From: Streptomyces cavernae
GTDB taxonomy: Bacteria > Actinomycetota > Actinomycetes > Streptomycetales > Streptomycetaceae
NCBI RefSeq assembly: GCF_004023625.1
Contig: NZ_RPDJ01000045.1
Coordinates: 1-64,000 of the forward strand
Length of the DNA: 64,000 nucleotides
Reading direction: 5' to 3'
Shown: positions 48,911 through 58,340 of the stretch, piece by piece
Position numbering within the stretch: the stretch's first letter is position 1
Layout: each line of letters opens with the position of its first letter
Position numbers and translations under genes: made by a program
The notes under the pieces: generated by a model
What the model saw: the letters and a program-made list of their open reading frames with translations, nothing else
What the model was told of the DNA's origin: nothing
Database searches by the model: none

Positions 48911-51900
48911 ATGCGTGTTCAGGTACTGGGGCCGGTCTGCGTCTGGCGGGACGGCACACGCCTCGCCCTCGGTTCACCACAACGCCGTGCGATCCTCGGC
49001 CTGCTCGCCGTGTCCCGCGGACAGCAGCTGCCGTTCTCCGGGCTCGCGGACGCGCTGTGGGGCGAGCGGCCCCCACCGAGCGCGTCGAACGTCATCCAGA
49101 CCCACATCAAGCACCTGCGCCGGCTGCTGGAGCCCGGGCGTCCGCCGCGCGCCCCGAGCACGGTGCTCCCCCGGCTCGGTGACGGCTACGCGCTGCGCGT
49201 TCCCCGGGACGACATCGATCTGCTGCGCTTCCGGGAGCTGGTCGCGGCGGCGGAGGCCGCGCGGCGGGGCGGCGACCGGACGCGGGCCGCGGCGCTGCTG
49301 GCGGACGCGCTCGCGCTGTGGCAGCAACCGCCCCTCGCGGACCTGCCGCACCTCGCCGCCCACCCGACGGTCGTGGCGCTGGCCGGGGAGCGCCGTGGTG
49401 TGGTGGCCCAGTACGGCGAGGCCATGATCGCGGCGGGGCGCAGCGCGGACGTGCTCCCCGTCCTGGCGGAGACCGCGGCCGCGCAGCCCTTGGACGAGGA
49501 CGCCCAGGCGCGGCTCATCCGCGCGTACGAGGCGGTCGGGCGGCGCGACCAGGCGGTCGCCGTCTACCGGCGCAGCCGCCGCAGGCTCGCCGACGAACTC
49601 GGCGTCGATCCCGGCCCCGAGCTGACCGAGGCCTACGCCGCCGTACTGCGGCGCGGCACGCCACCGGCCGGCACCCCCGCCGTTCCGTCCCGGCTGAACG
49701 TGCCCCGTGCGCCCGCGGAGCAGTCGCCCGCGCGGCACCCCACCCAGTTACCCGCGCGGTTCCCTACCCAGTTACCCGCGCGGCTCTCGTCCCGGTTACC
49801 CGCGCACTTCCCCACCCAGTTACCCGCTCAGTTACCCGCGGACGTGCCCGACTTCTCCGGGCGGAACAACGAACTCGGGACCCTGGACCGGCTGTTGAGC
49901 CAGGCGGAGGCGAGTCCGACCGCGGTGGCCGTCGCGGTCGTCTCGGGCACGGCCGGGGTGGGGAAGACCGCGCTGGCCGTGCACTGGGCGCACCGGACGA
50001 GACACCGGTTCCCGGACGGCCAGCTCTACGTCAACCTGCGCGGCTACGACCCGGAGCTCCCCATGTCGGCCGGTGACGCCCTCACGCGGTTCCTCACCGT
50101 GCTCGGGGTTCCCGCGGACGCGGTACCGCTCGACGTCGACGACCGCGCGAGCCGGTACCGGACCGAGCTGGCCGACCGGCGGATGCTGGTGGTCCTGGAC
50201 AACGCCCTGTCCGAGGAGCAGGTCCGTCCGCTGCTTCCAGGCTCGCCGTCCTGCACGGTCGTCGTCACGAGCCGGGACAGCCTGGCCGGTCTCGTGGTCC
50301 TGCACGGGGCTCGTCGTATCGATCTGGGCCCGTTGCCGCCGCCCGTGGCCGTCGGTCTGCTCGGCAGGCTCATCGGCGCCCGGGCCGAACTGGAGCCGGG
50401 TCCGGCCGCCGCGCTGGCCGAACAGTGCGCCCGGCTCCCGCTGGCGTTGCGAGTCGCCGCGGAACTCGCCGTCGCCCGGCCGTCGTCGGCCCTGGCGGAC
50501 CTGGTGACGGAACTGGCCGACCGGCAGCGACGACTGGACCTGCTGTCCGCGGGCGGCGACCGGCGCGCGGCCGTGGAGGCGGTGTTCTCCTGGTCGTACC
50601 ACCACCTGCCCGCTCCCGTGGCCCGGGTCTTCCGTCTGCTGAGCCTGCACCCCGGCCCGGAGACCGACGCGCACGCGGTCGCCGCGCTGATGGGCGGCGC
50701 CGCGTCCGCCGACGACGGCGACCGGGTCCGTGATGCCGCCGACGCCCTCGGGCTGCTGGCCAGGGCCCACCTCCTCCAGTCCACCCGGCCCGGCCGGTTC
50801 GGCATGCACGACCTGTTGCGTGCCTACGCGCACCGGCCGGCCCGTGCCCAGGACTCCGAGGCCGACCGGCAGGCGGCGCTGACCCGGCTCTTCGACCACT
50901 ACCTCGGCACGGCCGCGGCGGCCATGGACGCCCTCTATCCCGCGGAGCGGCACCACAGACCCGCCGTCACGGCACCCGCCCACATCGCGCCGGTCGCCGG
51001 CGACCCGGCCGCTGCCCGGGCCTGGCTGGACACCGAGCGCCCCACCCTCACGGCCATCTGCGCGGTCGCCGCGGAACGCGGCAGCCCGCGGCACGCCGTA
51101 CTCCTGGCCGCCGTGCTGTTCCGGCACCTCGACGCCGGTCAACACGCGGAGGCTCTGGAGGTCCACCGCCATGCCCTGCGGGCCGCCGAGTCGATCGGTG
51201 ACCTCGGGGGTCAGGCCCACGCGCTGACCAATCTCGGTGTCGTGCACTGGCGGCTCGCCGACTCCGTATCCGCCGCGGACCACCTCCTGCGCGCCCTGGA
51301 ACTGCACCGGCGGACCGAGGACCGCGCCGGGCAGGCCAGAGCCCTGTCCAACCTCGGCAACCTGCACTGGCGACTGGGCCGAGTGCGGGACGCCGCGGCC
51401 GCCCACGAGGAAGCCCTCACCCTCTACCGGGCCACCGGGGACCGGGTGGGCCAGGCCCGCACACTGACCAACCTCGGCAACGTCCGGCTCAGGCTTGGCG
51501 AGTACGAGCAGGCGGCCGGCCACCAGCGGCAGGCCCTGGAGCTGCACGATCTGACCGGTGACCGGATCGGCCGCGCCCGCACCCTCTGCCACCTCGGCAA
51601 CGCCCTTCTGCGGCTGGGCCGTTACGCGGACGCCGCCGACCGGCAGCAGCAGGCCCTCGTCCTCTTCCGGCAACTCGGCCACCACGGCGGCGAGGCGTAC
51701 GCGCTGTCCGGCCTCGGCGACGCCCGGCTGCGGCAGGGCGCGCACGAGGCGGCCGAAACCTGTCAGCGACGCGCCCTCGAACTCTTCCGTGAACACGGGG
51801 AGCGCTACGGCGAGGCATCGGCGCTCAACGGTCTCGCGGACGCGCTCCACGCCGGCGGCCACTACGCCGAGTCGCTCGTCCACCACTCCACCGCCGCGAC

Positions 51901-52015
51901 CGTCGCGGCCGGCACCGGCGAGCACGACCAGCTGGCCCGTGCCCGCGCGGGTGCCGAGCGCGCCCGCCGCGCCCACCGGTCGCCCGGCCCGGGCACCTCG
52001 ATCGCCGTCCAGTGA
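48911..52015 (+). CDS. AfsR/SARP-family regulator with NB-ARC and TPR domains
   Basis: A 1,034-residue regulator of the AfsR type. Residues 1-95 are an OmpR-like winged HTH (VLGPVCVWRDG, LRRLLEPG), and 96-245 form the bacterial transcriptional activation domain (ALALWQQPPLADL, LDEDAQARLIRAYEAVGRRD). A linker with five LPA-type units (LPARFPTQ, LPAHFPTQ) leads to an NB-ARC ATPase with P-loop SGTAGVGKTALA. From about 740 on there are seven TPR-like repeats (ALTNLGVVHWRLAD, ALSNLGNLHWRLGR). AfsR-like proteins switch on secondary metabolism or development; no cluster is adjacent. The start follows GGGGGA. Confidence 0.88.
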   Translation: MRVQVLGPVCVWRDGTRLALGSPQRRAILGLLAVSRGQQLPFSGLADALWGERPPPSASNVIQTHIKHLRRLLEPGRPPRAPSTVLPRLGDGYALRVPRDDIDLLRFRELVAAAEAARRGGDRTRAAALLADALALWQQPPLADLPHLAAHPTVVALAGERRGVVAQYGEAMIAAGRSADVLPVLAETAAAQPLDEDAQARLIRAYEAVGRRDQAVAVYRRSRRRLADELGVDPGPELTEAYAAVLRRGTPPAGTPAVPSRLNVPRAPAEQSPARHPTQLPARFPTQLPARLSSRLPAHFPTQLPAQLPADVPDFSGRNNELGTLDRLLSQAEASPTAVAVAVVSGTAGVGKTALAVHWAHRTRHRFPDGQLYVNLRGYDPELPMSAGDALTRFLTVLGVPADAVPLDVDDRASRYRTELADRRMLVVLDNALSEEQVRPLLPGSPSCTVVVTSRDSLAGLVVLHGARRIDLGPLPPPVAVGLLGRLIGARAELEPGPAAALAEQCARLPLALRVAAELAVARPSSALADLVTELADRQRRLDLLSAGGDRRAAVEAVFSWSYHHLPAPVARVFRLLSLHPGPETDAHAVAALMGGAASADDGDRVRDAADALGLLARAHLLQSTRPGRFGMHDLLRAYAHRPARAQDSEADRQAALTRLFDHYLGTAAAAMDALYPAERHHRPAVTAPAHIAPVAGDPAAARAWLDTERPTLTAICAVAAERGSPRHAVLLAAVLFRHLDAGQHAEALEVHRHALRAAESIGDLGGQAHALTNLGVVHWRLADSVSAADHLLRALELHRRTEDRAGQARALSNLGNLHWRLGRVRDAAAAHEEALTLYRATGDRVGQARTLTNLGNVRLRLGEYEQAAGHQRQALELHDLTGDRIGRARTLCHLGNALLRLGRYADAADRQQQALVLFRQLGHHGGEAYALSGLGDARLRQGAHEAAETCQRRALELFREHGERYGEASALNGLADALHAGGHYAESLVHHSTAATVAAGTGEHDQLARARAGAERARRAHRSPGPGTSIAVQ

Positions 52016-52075
52016 ACGTCCAGTCCCGCCGCATAACGTGTGGCCGCGCACCACCCCCCACCGGAAGGGACAACC

Positions 52076-52969
52076 ATGAAGTCAGGGATCCGTAAGAGAA
52101 CGGCGGCGGCCCTCGCGGTCGCCTCCACCATGGCCGCACTCGTCGTGGGCACCCCGGGCACCAGCTGGGCCAAGCCCTCCGCGGTCTACAGCGGGCGGGC
52201 GTTCGGGATCTCGGGTGACGGCACGTTGATGGCCATGTTCACCACCGACCGGCCCCAGGTGCTCGACTGGGTGAGGACCATCAACGGGCTCTCCGGTGAC
52301 AACGCCCTGGTCGGGATCGACTTCCGGCCGCAGGACGGCCTGATGTACGGCGTCGGCAACAAGGGCGGCATCTACACCATCACCACCCCGCCGACCACCC
52401 CGGACGTCGTCGTCACCAAGGTCTCCCAGCTCACCGTCGCGCTGAGTGGCACGACGTTCGACGTCGACTTCAACCCGGCCGCCAACCGGCTGCGGGTGAT
52501 CAGCAACAACGGCCAGAACCTGCGGCACAACCTCAACGACCCGAACGGCACGCCCGCGCAGCACACCACGGTCGCGGACGCGACGCTGACCCAGGACGGC
52601 GCGACGGCTCACGGCGTCACCGCCGCCGCCTACACGAACAACGACCTGAACGGGACCACCGGGACCACGCTGTTCGGCATCAACACCAACACGGACCAGG
52701 TCGTGATCCAGTCACCGGCCAACAACGGTCTTCTGGTCCCGACCGGCTCGCTCGGCGTGAACTCGGGCCTCAACGCCGGCTTCGACATCTACAGCGACCT
52801 GACGGGCGGCAAGACGGTCTCGAACACGGCCTTCGCCATCCTTCCGCCCGCGTCCGGCACGGCGAACCCGACGCTCTACACCGTCGACCCGCTCACCGGA
52901 GCCGCGACCGGCGTGGGCCAGTTCCCGCTGAACATCACCGACCTGGCGATCTCACTCGACACGAACTGA
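52076..52969 (+). CDS. DUF4394-domain secreted protein
   Basis: A 297-residue secreted protein. The signal peptide runs to about residue 33 (RKRTAAALAVASTMAALVVG then TPGTSWAKP). The mature part contains the DUF4394 pattern: LVGIDFRPQDGLMYGVGNKGGIYTI split across strands, VDFNPAANRLRVISNNGQN, TAAAYTNND and TTLFGINTNTDQVVIQSP, a beta-propeller-like sensor of unknown function. ATG 52076 follows GGAAGGGA. It is followed by a very strong shared terminator. It may be carried on the same transcript as the AfsR-like gene, 60 bases upstream. Confidence 0.83.
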   Translation: MKSGIRKRTAAALAVASTMAALVVGTPGTSWAKPSAVYSGRAFGISGDGTLMAMFTTDRPQVLDWVRTINGLSGDNALVGIDFRPQDGLMYGVGNKGGIYTITTPPTTPDVVVTKVSQLTVALSGTTFDVDFNPAANRLRVISNNGQNLRHNLNDPNGTPAQHTTVADATLTQDGATAHGVTAAAYTNNDLNGTTGTTLFGINTNTDQVVIQSPANNGLLVPTGSLGVNSGLNAGFDIYSDLTGGKTVSNTAFAILPPASGTANPTLYTVDPLTGAATGVGQFPLNITDLAISLDTN

Positions 52970-53015
52970 CCCGGCGTCCGGTCCCCGGACCGGTACGGAC
53001 CAGCGGCGACGACCA

Positions 53016-53065
53016 GGCACGTAGAGCCCGCCCCGGCGCACGCCCCGGGGCGGGCTCTACGTGCC
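53016..53065. terminator. 21-bp-stem bidirectional terminator
   Basis: A perfect 21-bp stem (53016-53036 with 53045-53065), beginning GGCACGTAGAGCC and ending GGCTCTACGTGCC, with an 8-base loop. It lies between the converging DUF4394 and amidohydrolase genes and serves both. Confidence 0.9.
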
Positions 53066-53083
53066 CAGGTCCGGTGTCCGGTC

Positions 53084-54337
53084 TCACCGCCCGGTCGCGG
53101 TGCCGGCGCGGTGCCGGGCCCACGCCTCGCTGCGGAGGTCCGCACGGAGCAGCACGTCCGCGGCTGTGCACGCCAGTGCCTCCGTCACGGCGAGCAGGAC
53201 CTCCCGGGCCCGTTCCGACGCCGCGGCCTCGGCGAACTCCGGGGTGTGGTCGGACCCGTCCTCGTCCATGATCGCGACGAACGGGTGGATGGCGGGCAGC
53301 CGGGTGCTGACGTTGCCGATGTCCGACGACCCCAGGTAAACCCCCGGTACGGGCGGTGTGAGCGTGATCCCCGCCCGGGCCAGGTGCGCGGCGAACCGGC
53401 CGGACAGCACCTCGTTGTCGCGGAAGTGCTCGTAGCGGGTGGTGGCCCGCTCGATGCTGACGGTGGTGCCGGTGGCCAGCGCGACCCCTTCGGCGCAGGT
53501 GCGCAGCCGCCCCGCCAGGTCCTGAAGTTCCCCGGTCGTGGCCGCCCGCAGCCCGAAGAGGCCCTCGGCGTACTCGGGGACGATGTTCGTGGCGATGCCG
53601 CCGTGGGTGACGATGCCCTGCACATGCGAGGCCTCCGGCAGCCGGCGGCCCGACGCGGCGAGCACGTTGAACAGCTCGATAAGTGCCGCGAGCGCGTCCA
53701 CGCCCTCCGTGGGGTTGCCCGTCGGATGAGCGGCACGTCCGTGGAAGCCGACCCGGTACTGCTCCTGTGCGGTCAGCGGCGCCCGTACCCAGTCGTGCAC
53801 CCCCGGGTGGAACATCAGCGCGGCGTCGACGTCGTCGAAGACTCCGGCCTCCACTTCCACGACCTTGCCGCCGCCGGACTCCTCGGCCGGGGTGCCCACC
53901 GCCAGCACGCTCCCGAAACCCCCGGCGCCGAGGGCGTTTCCGGGCCGCCCCGGACCTCCCGGACCTCCCGAACCTCCCGGACCGTCGTTCAGCACGGCGT
54001 GGACGGCGAGCGCCGCGCCCAGCCCGGCGGCCGCGATCAGGTTGTGGCCGCACGCGTGCCCGAGGCCGGGCAAGGCGTCGTACTCCAGCAGCAGCGCCAC
54101 GGCGGGCCGGCCGTCGCCGGAGCGGGCGGTGAAGGCGGTCGGCATGCCCGCCACCTCCCGCCGCACCAGAAAACCGGCACGCTCCAGTTCGCCCGTGAGC
54201 AGGGCCGCCGCCCGGTGTTCGGCGAAGGCGCATTCGGGGTCGGTGTGCAGGGCCCGGGCGATGTCCCACAGCGCCCCGGCCCGGTCGGCGACCTCCTGAC
54301 GGAGGCGCGGGTGGACTTCGTCGAGCGTGTGGGACAC
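53084..54337 (-). CDS. M20-family amidohydrolase (AbgB-like)
   Basis: A 417-residue M20D metallopeptidase that hydrolyses an N-acyl or peptide-like amide. Metal-site motifs: LLLEYDALPGLGHACGHN (His and Asp-Cys-Gly-His of the di-metal centre), VGTPAEESGGGK (catalytic Glu pair), DAALMFHPGVHDW (His), the dimerisation-domain HGRAAHPTGNPTEGVDAL, and SDIGNVSTRLP. This resembles p-aminobenzoyl-glutamate hydrolase B and aminoacylases. GTG 54337 follows AAGGAGG; upstream in-frame codons run into GC-rich spacer. It is divergent from the decarboxylase gene, and a shared amine-metabolism role is possible. Confidence 0.83.
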   Translation of the reverse strand: MSHTLDEVHPRLRQEVADRAGALWDIARALHTDPECAFAEHRAAALLTGELERAGFLVRREVAGMPTAFTARSGDGRPAVALLLEYDALPGLGHACGHNLIAAAGLGAALAVHAVLNDGPGGSGGPGGPGRPGNALGAGGFGSVLAVGTPAEESGGGKVVEVEAGVFDDVDAALMFHPGVHDWVRAPLTAQEQYRVGFHGRAAHPTGNPTEGVDALAALIELFNVLAASGRRLPEASHVQGIVTHGGIATNIVPEYAEGLFGLRAATTGELQDLAGRLRTCAEGVALATGTTVSIERATTRYEHFRDNEVLSGRFAAHLARAGITLTPPVPGVYLGSSDIGNVSTRLPAIHPFVAIMDEDGSDHTPEFAEAAASERAREVLLAVTEALACTAADVLLRADLRSEAWARHRAGTATGR

Positions 54338-54542
54338 ACGGCCTCCTTCGGCTGGTGCGCGGGTTCCGTTCCCCCCCGTCGCCACGGCCCGGGTTCCACC
54401 GGCCGGGGTTCTGACACCGCGGGCCGGGTTTCGGCCGCTCCCCCAGGTGCACTCGGACGGTGTGCCCGGGGCCGTTTCGGCCGGGCCGCCCCCGGGGGGG
54501 GCCGACGTTGGTATGGGGGGCCCGACCTGGCTTGGAGGAGCC

Positions 54543-56006
54543 ATGGATCACTCGCGCGTACCCGTCCTGGAGGCACTGCTGGATTTCCGCCGCCGCGGTG
54601 ACGTCGCCTACGGCCCGCCCGGGCACAAGCAGGGCCGCGGCACGGATCCGCGGGTGGCCGAGATCATGGGCATCGACGTCTTCCGCTCGGACGTGCTGGC
54701 CCTCAACGGACTGGACGACCGCCGCCAGTCGCAGGGCGTGCTGCGCCACGCCCAGGAGCTGATGGCGGACGCGGTCCACGCCGAGCAGGCCTTCTTCTCG
54801 ACGTGCGGCAGCTCCCTGTCGGTCAAGACCGCGATGCTCGCCGTCGCGGGCCCCGGGGAGAAGCTGCTGCTCTCGCGCAACGCCCACAAGTCGGTGGTGG
54901 CGGCGGTGGTCATCAACGGCGTCCGGCCGATCTGGGTCCATCCGAAGTTCGACTCCGAACGGCACGTCGCCCACCCACCCGAGCCCGACGACGTACGCCG
55001 ACGTCTGGAGGAGCACCCGGACGCCAAGGGCATGCTGCTGATCAGCCCCACCGACTGGGGCGCGTGCGCGGACATCCGGGGAGTGGCCCGGGTTTGTCAC
55101 GAGTTCGGTGTGCCGCTCATCGTGGACGAGGCGTGGGGCGCCCATCTGCCCTTCCATCCGCGGCTGCCCAGCTGGGGCATGGACGCCGAGGCCGACCTCG
55201 TCGTCACCAGCGTCCACAAGATGGGCAGCGCCATCGAGCAGAGTTCCGTGTTCCACCTCCAGTACGACCGGGTGTCACCGGACGTGCTCAAGCAGTGTGA
55301 GGACCTGCTCGGCACCACCAGCGCGTCCTCGCTGGTGTTCGCGGCACTCGACGGCTGGCGGCGCCAGATGGTGCAGCACGGGCACGAACTGCTGGACGCG
55401 GCGCTCCAGCGCGCGGAACGGGTGCGGGCGACGGTCGGTGAGCTGCCGGGGCTGCGGGTGATGGGCCACGAGATCGTCGAAGAGGGCCTCGCCGCCGACC
55501 TCGACCCCCTCAAGCTCGTCGTCGATGTCCGGGGCCTGGGCGTGAGCGGGATGCAGGCCGCGGAGTGGCTGCGGGCGCGGTGCCACGTCGATGTCGGGGG
55601 TTCGGACACGTGCCGGATCAGCGCCTCGATCACGCACGCCGACGACGACGAGACGGAGAAGCTGCTGGTGGACTCGCTGCGCTCGCTCGTGGACCGCGCC
55701 GACTCGATCGAACGGCGGCCCGCGGTCCGGCTGCCCCGTCCCTCGGAGCTCGAACTGGAACAGGCCATGCTGCCGCGGGAGGCCTTCTTCTCACCGGTGG
55801 ACGTGGTGCCGGCCGAACGCGCGGTGGGGCGGATCGCCGCGGAGATGATCAGCCCGTACCCGCCGGGCGTGCCGGTGGTGGCCCCCGGTGAGGTGATCAC
55901 CGGGGAGATCCTGGAGTACCTGCGCAGCGGCGTGGCACACGGCGTCCTGATCCCGGACGCCGCCGACGCCTCGGTGGGGACGATACGGGTCGTCGCGACG
56001 CGGTGA
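54543..56006 (+). CDS. PLP-dependent basic-amino-acid decarboxylase (Orn/Lys/Arg group)
   Basis: A 487-residue fold-type I decarboxylase. The PLP lysine is in TSVHKMGSAIEQSS; DEAWGAHLPF supplies the Asp that binds the PLP nitrogen and AFFSTCGSSLSVK the phosphate-binding loop; YGPPGHKQGRG opens the N-terminal domain; PYPPGVPVVAPGE is the C-terminal Orn/Lys/Arg signature. It forms a diamine or polyamine precursor from lysine, ornithine or arginine; which one cannot be told. It lacks the N-terminal wing domain of the inducible enterobacterial enzymes. ATG 54543 follows GGAGGAG. It is divergent from the M20 gene. Confidence 0.9.
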   Translation: MDHSRVPVLEALLDFRRRGDVAYGPPGHKQGRGTDPRVAEIMGIDVFRSDVLALNGLDDRRQSQGVLRHAQELMADAVHAEQAFFSTCGSSLSVKTAMLAVAGPGEKLLLSRNAHKSVVAAVVINGVRPIWVHPKFDSERHVAHPPEPDDVRRRLEEHPDAKGMLLISPTDWGACADIRGVARVCHEFGVPLIVDEAWGAHLPFHPRLPSWGMDAEADLVVTSVHKMGSAIEQSSVFHLQYDRVSPDVLKQCEDLLGTTSASSLVFAALDGWRRQMVQHGHELLDAALQRAERVRATVGELPGLRVMGHEIVEEGLAADLDPLKLVVDVRGLGVSGMQAAEWLRARCHVDVGGSDTCRISASITHADDDETEKLLVDSLRSLVDRADSIERRPAVRLPRPSELELEQAMLPREAFFSPVDVVPAERAVGRIAAEMISPYPPGVPVVAPGEVITGEILEYLRSGVAHGVLIPDAADASVGTIRVVATR

Positions 56007-56335
56007 CCATCGACGGGTGAGCGCTCGCCCGTGACCCGTTGAACGTGCCCCGCTCGCACGTGCCCTGCTGAACGTGCTTCGCTCGCATGTGGTGGCGCTG
56101 CGCGAACGTGATGGCGCCACCAGGACCGGCGACCGCTCAGACGGCATGACAAGACCGACGACTGCTCAGAGGCGGGGACCCGACCCGGACCGGCGACCGC
56201 TCAGACGTGACGTGACGGCACCCCTGACTCGCGCCACGGCCGCGGGCCCGACCCCGACGCGACCCGCCCGGCCCGGCCCGGCCCGGGTGCGGTGACCGCG
56301 GCCACTGCGGCCACTGCGGCCACCGCGTGAACACA
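56007..56335. repeat. Repeat-rich non-coding spacer
   Basis: This spacer between convergent genes has duplications: GACCGGCGACCGCTCAGACG (56124-56143 and 56188-56207), TTGAACGTGC / CTGAACGTGC with CGCTCGCA (56039-56087), and a 9-base tandem GCGGCCACT three to four times (56298-56325), preceded by a CCCGG run. No gene is supported. The 56188-56330 part may help terminate both neighbours. Confidence 0.6.
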
Positions 56336-57307
56336 TCACCCCGCGTCGGGCCCCTCGCCGGACGACCCGCTCCTCGTGCCGCCGGCGAGCTGCTGAACCC
56401 GCGCCGCCGCGCTCTCGGCCTCCCGTCTCGCACGGCGGGCCGCCCGCTCCGTCTCCCGCAGGCGCCCGCGGGCGGCGCGCAGGGTCTCGTCGGCCTCCCG
56501 CTGTTCCCTCGCGGCCTCCTCCAGCTGCTCCTTGAGCTCCGCGACGCGCTCCCGGGCACGATGCTGCCGTTCTTCGGCCCGGTCCTGCTCGTCGTGGGCC
56601 TCGGTCCGTTCCTTGTCCCGAGCCCGCAGTTCACGGTCGGCCTCCTTGGCCTGCTGCCGTGCTTGCGCCAGGCGCTCCTGCTGTTCGCGGCGGCGGGCGC
56701 GAGCAGCGTCGAGGTCGGCCACCTGCCCGCGGGCGCCCTCCCCGGCACGACCGGGAGACGCCGGCTCGGCCGGGACGGCGGAATCAGGTCGGGCACGGGA
56801 CCCCGCACCGGCACCGGACCGGGCGCCGGCATCGGCCGGGAACCCGGTCGGGGGCGTCAGCGCCTTGCTCAGCCGCCCCCGGATCCATGTCTCACCGGCG
56901 TCGGGGTCGGCCAGCACCGCGTGCAGGGTCTCCGCGACCTCGCGCTGCACCTCCTCACTGACGCGCTGTCCGGCCCGCGCGGTCAGTTCCCGGGCCTGGC
57001 GGGCCAGCGCCCAGACCACCTGCCGCTGCTGCGCCGAGAGTTCCCGCAGCTGCTCGCCGTCGAGATCCCGGTGGGCCTGTCGCAACGCGGCTCCGAGCTG
57101 CAGGAGCCGCCTGCTCTCGTCGGGCTGCTCACGCACCAGCAGATTGCTCGCCCAGGCGGCCGCGGTGGGGCGGCGCAGACGACGGATCCGCTCGGCGAGT
57201 TCACGGTCCCCCTCGGCCCGTACGGATCTCACGCGCTCGTCACGGGCGGCGGTGAACCCGCCCGGCGGCAGGGCGTACAACTCGTCGGCGACCGTGTCCA
57301 GATCCAC
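56336..57307 (-). CDS. Coiled-coil protein of unknown function
   Basis: A 323-residue protein. Residues 1-150 form a helical domain beginning MDLDTVADELYALPPGGFTA and containing RPTAAAWASNLLVREQPDES, LRELSAQQRQVVWALARQAR and TLHAVLADPDAGETWIRGRL, a pattern I associate with an actinobacterial family of unknown function. Residues 185-310 are a long charged coiled coil rich in Arg/Glu/Gln. The function is unknown; structural or DNA-scaffold roles are possible. The GTG start at 57307 follows GGAGGG and overlaps the end of the upstream HGxxPAAW-type gene by 68 bases, so the two may be co-transcribed. Confidence 0.78.
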   Translation of the reverse strand: MDLDTVADELYALPPGGFTAARDERVRSVRAEGDRELAERIRRLRRPTAAAWASNLLVREQPDESRRLLQLGAALRQAHRDLDGEQLRELSAQQRQVVWALARQARELTARAGQRVSEEVQREVAETLHAVLADPDAGETWIRGRLSKALTPPTGFPADAGARSGAGAGSRARPDSAVPAEPASPGRAGEGARGQVADLDAARARRREQQERLAQARQQAKEADRELRARDKERTEAHDEQDRAEERQHRARERVAELKEQLEEAAREQREADETLRAARGRLRETERAARRARREAESAAARVQQLAGGTRSGSSGEGPDAG

Positions 57308-57683
57308 TCGTCCCTCCGACCTGGCTCAGCGCGACCTCCACAAACCCATTTTGTGCCCTTTCCGCCGGGTTGGAGACTCGTGCCGGGCGGCCGGCCAGAC
57401 GGCAGCCGAGGCAGTCCGGGTGGCCGCGCAGGGCCGCGGTGTCCCGAATGCGCCAGTGACGACTGCCGGGCGGGCGCGGGCCCGTGGCCTTGCCCCAGCC
57501 CGCCAGGTGCAGCACCCAGGTGACGACCGCGGCGAGTACGACGATCACCCCGCCCAGCCAGAGCCCGGCGGCCGAACCGGCGATGAGAGCCGCACCCAGT
57601 ACCGCCGTACCGGCGCAGGCCACGGCGGTGCCCGTCCAGCCTGCGACGGTGTGGCCCATGTCGTGGTCGCCGTGCGCGCCCAT
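57240..57683 (-). CDS. HGxxPAAW-like small membrane protein
   Basis: A 147-residue protein. The N-terminus MGAHGDHDMGHTVAGWTGTA matches the start of the HGxxPAAW family, followed by two membrane helices (about 17-36 and 41-63) and a cytoplasmic GHPDCLGCRLAGR with a CLGC pair. Most relatives end soon after this; here the frame runs on for about 50 residues, overlapping the next gene by 68 bases. The extension may be a drifted stop. ATG 57683 has GGAGGAG a few bases upstream. It is divergent from a MarR gene; the function is unknown. Confidence 0.75.
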   Translation of the reverse strand: MGAHGDHDMGHTVAGWTGTAVACAGTAVLGAALIAGSAAGLWLGGVIVVLAAVVTWVLHLAGWGKATGPRPPGSRHWRIRDTAALRGHPDCLGCRLAGRPARVSNPAERAQNGFVEVALSQVGGTSGSGHGRRRVVRPAAGRVHRRP

Positions 57684-57769
57684 ACCGGCTCCTCCGGGTG
57701 TGATAGTCCATCGGCTTGGGACTGCTGCGGGACAGCAGGACTTCGCTCGGAGAAGATTTATCTCACGAG

Positions 57770-57782
57770 CTAAGCTTCTTAG
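57770..57782. promoter_or_regulatory. Candidate MarR operator CTAAG-CTT-CTTAG
   Basis: Inverted CTAAG/CTTAG arms 20 bases before the MarR GTG start, in an A/T-rich patch (GATTTATCTCACGAG...) unusual for this genome. Likely the promoter/operator for the divergent pair. Confidence 0.45.
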
Positions 57783-57801
57783 ATCGTAAGGGGATTTGGC
57801 C

Positions 57802-58293
57802 GTGGAGGGCAAGGCACGCCCGGAGGCGACAGCCCAGCAGGCGCTGTACGCGATGGACCGGATGATCGCGCTGGCGCATTTCGGACAGCAGGACATCGCG
57901 GGGCGGCTCGGACTGAACGTCACGGACGCCACCTGCCTGGGCTTTCTGATCGAGGCCTCGCTGGCCGGCGAGTCGCCCACGGCGGGCGAACTCGCCGAGC
58001 GGGCGCGGCTCACCACCGGCGCGATCACCGGAGTGCTCAACCGCTTGGAGAAGGCCGGCTTCATCCGCCGCCAGGCCGACCCCGCGGACCGCCGCCGCGT
58101 GCGCATCGCGATGGAGGAAGACGCGCAGGCGCGCATCCTGGAGGTCTACGGCCCGTTCTACGAGCGCCTGGGCACCCTCTTCGCCGACTACACCCCGGAC
58201 GAGATCGCCGTACTGGCGGACTGGTTCACCCGCGCCCGTGCGGTGATGCAGCAGTCACTGGACGAGATCCGGGAAGACCTCCACCACCCCTGA
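57802..58293 (+). CDS. MarR-family transcriptional regulator
   Basis: A 163-residue winged-helix regulator. HTH and wing: SPTAGELAERARLTTGAITG, VLNRLEKAGFIRRQADPADR then RRVRIAMEEDA. The flanking helices form the MarR dimer interface. GTG 57802 is preferred, with AAGGGG 9 bases upstream; TTG 57796 is in frame but too close to it. It is divergent from the HGxxPAAW-like gene, with a short palindrome between, so local or autoregulation is likely. The effector is unknown. Confidence 0.85.
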   Translation: MEGKARPEATAQQALYAMDRMIALAHFGQQDIAGRLGLNVTDATCLGFLIEASLAGESPTAGELAERARLTTGAITGVLNRLEKAGFIRRQADPADRRRVRIAMEEDAQARILEVYGPFYERLGTLFADYTPDEIAVLADWFTRARAVMQQSLDEIREDLHHP

Positions 58294-58340
58294 AGCACCA
58301 CCGACCGCCACACCGGGAGCCATGGCGGTCGGGCGGATCG

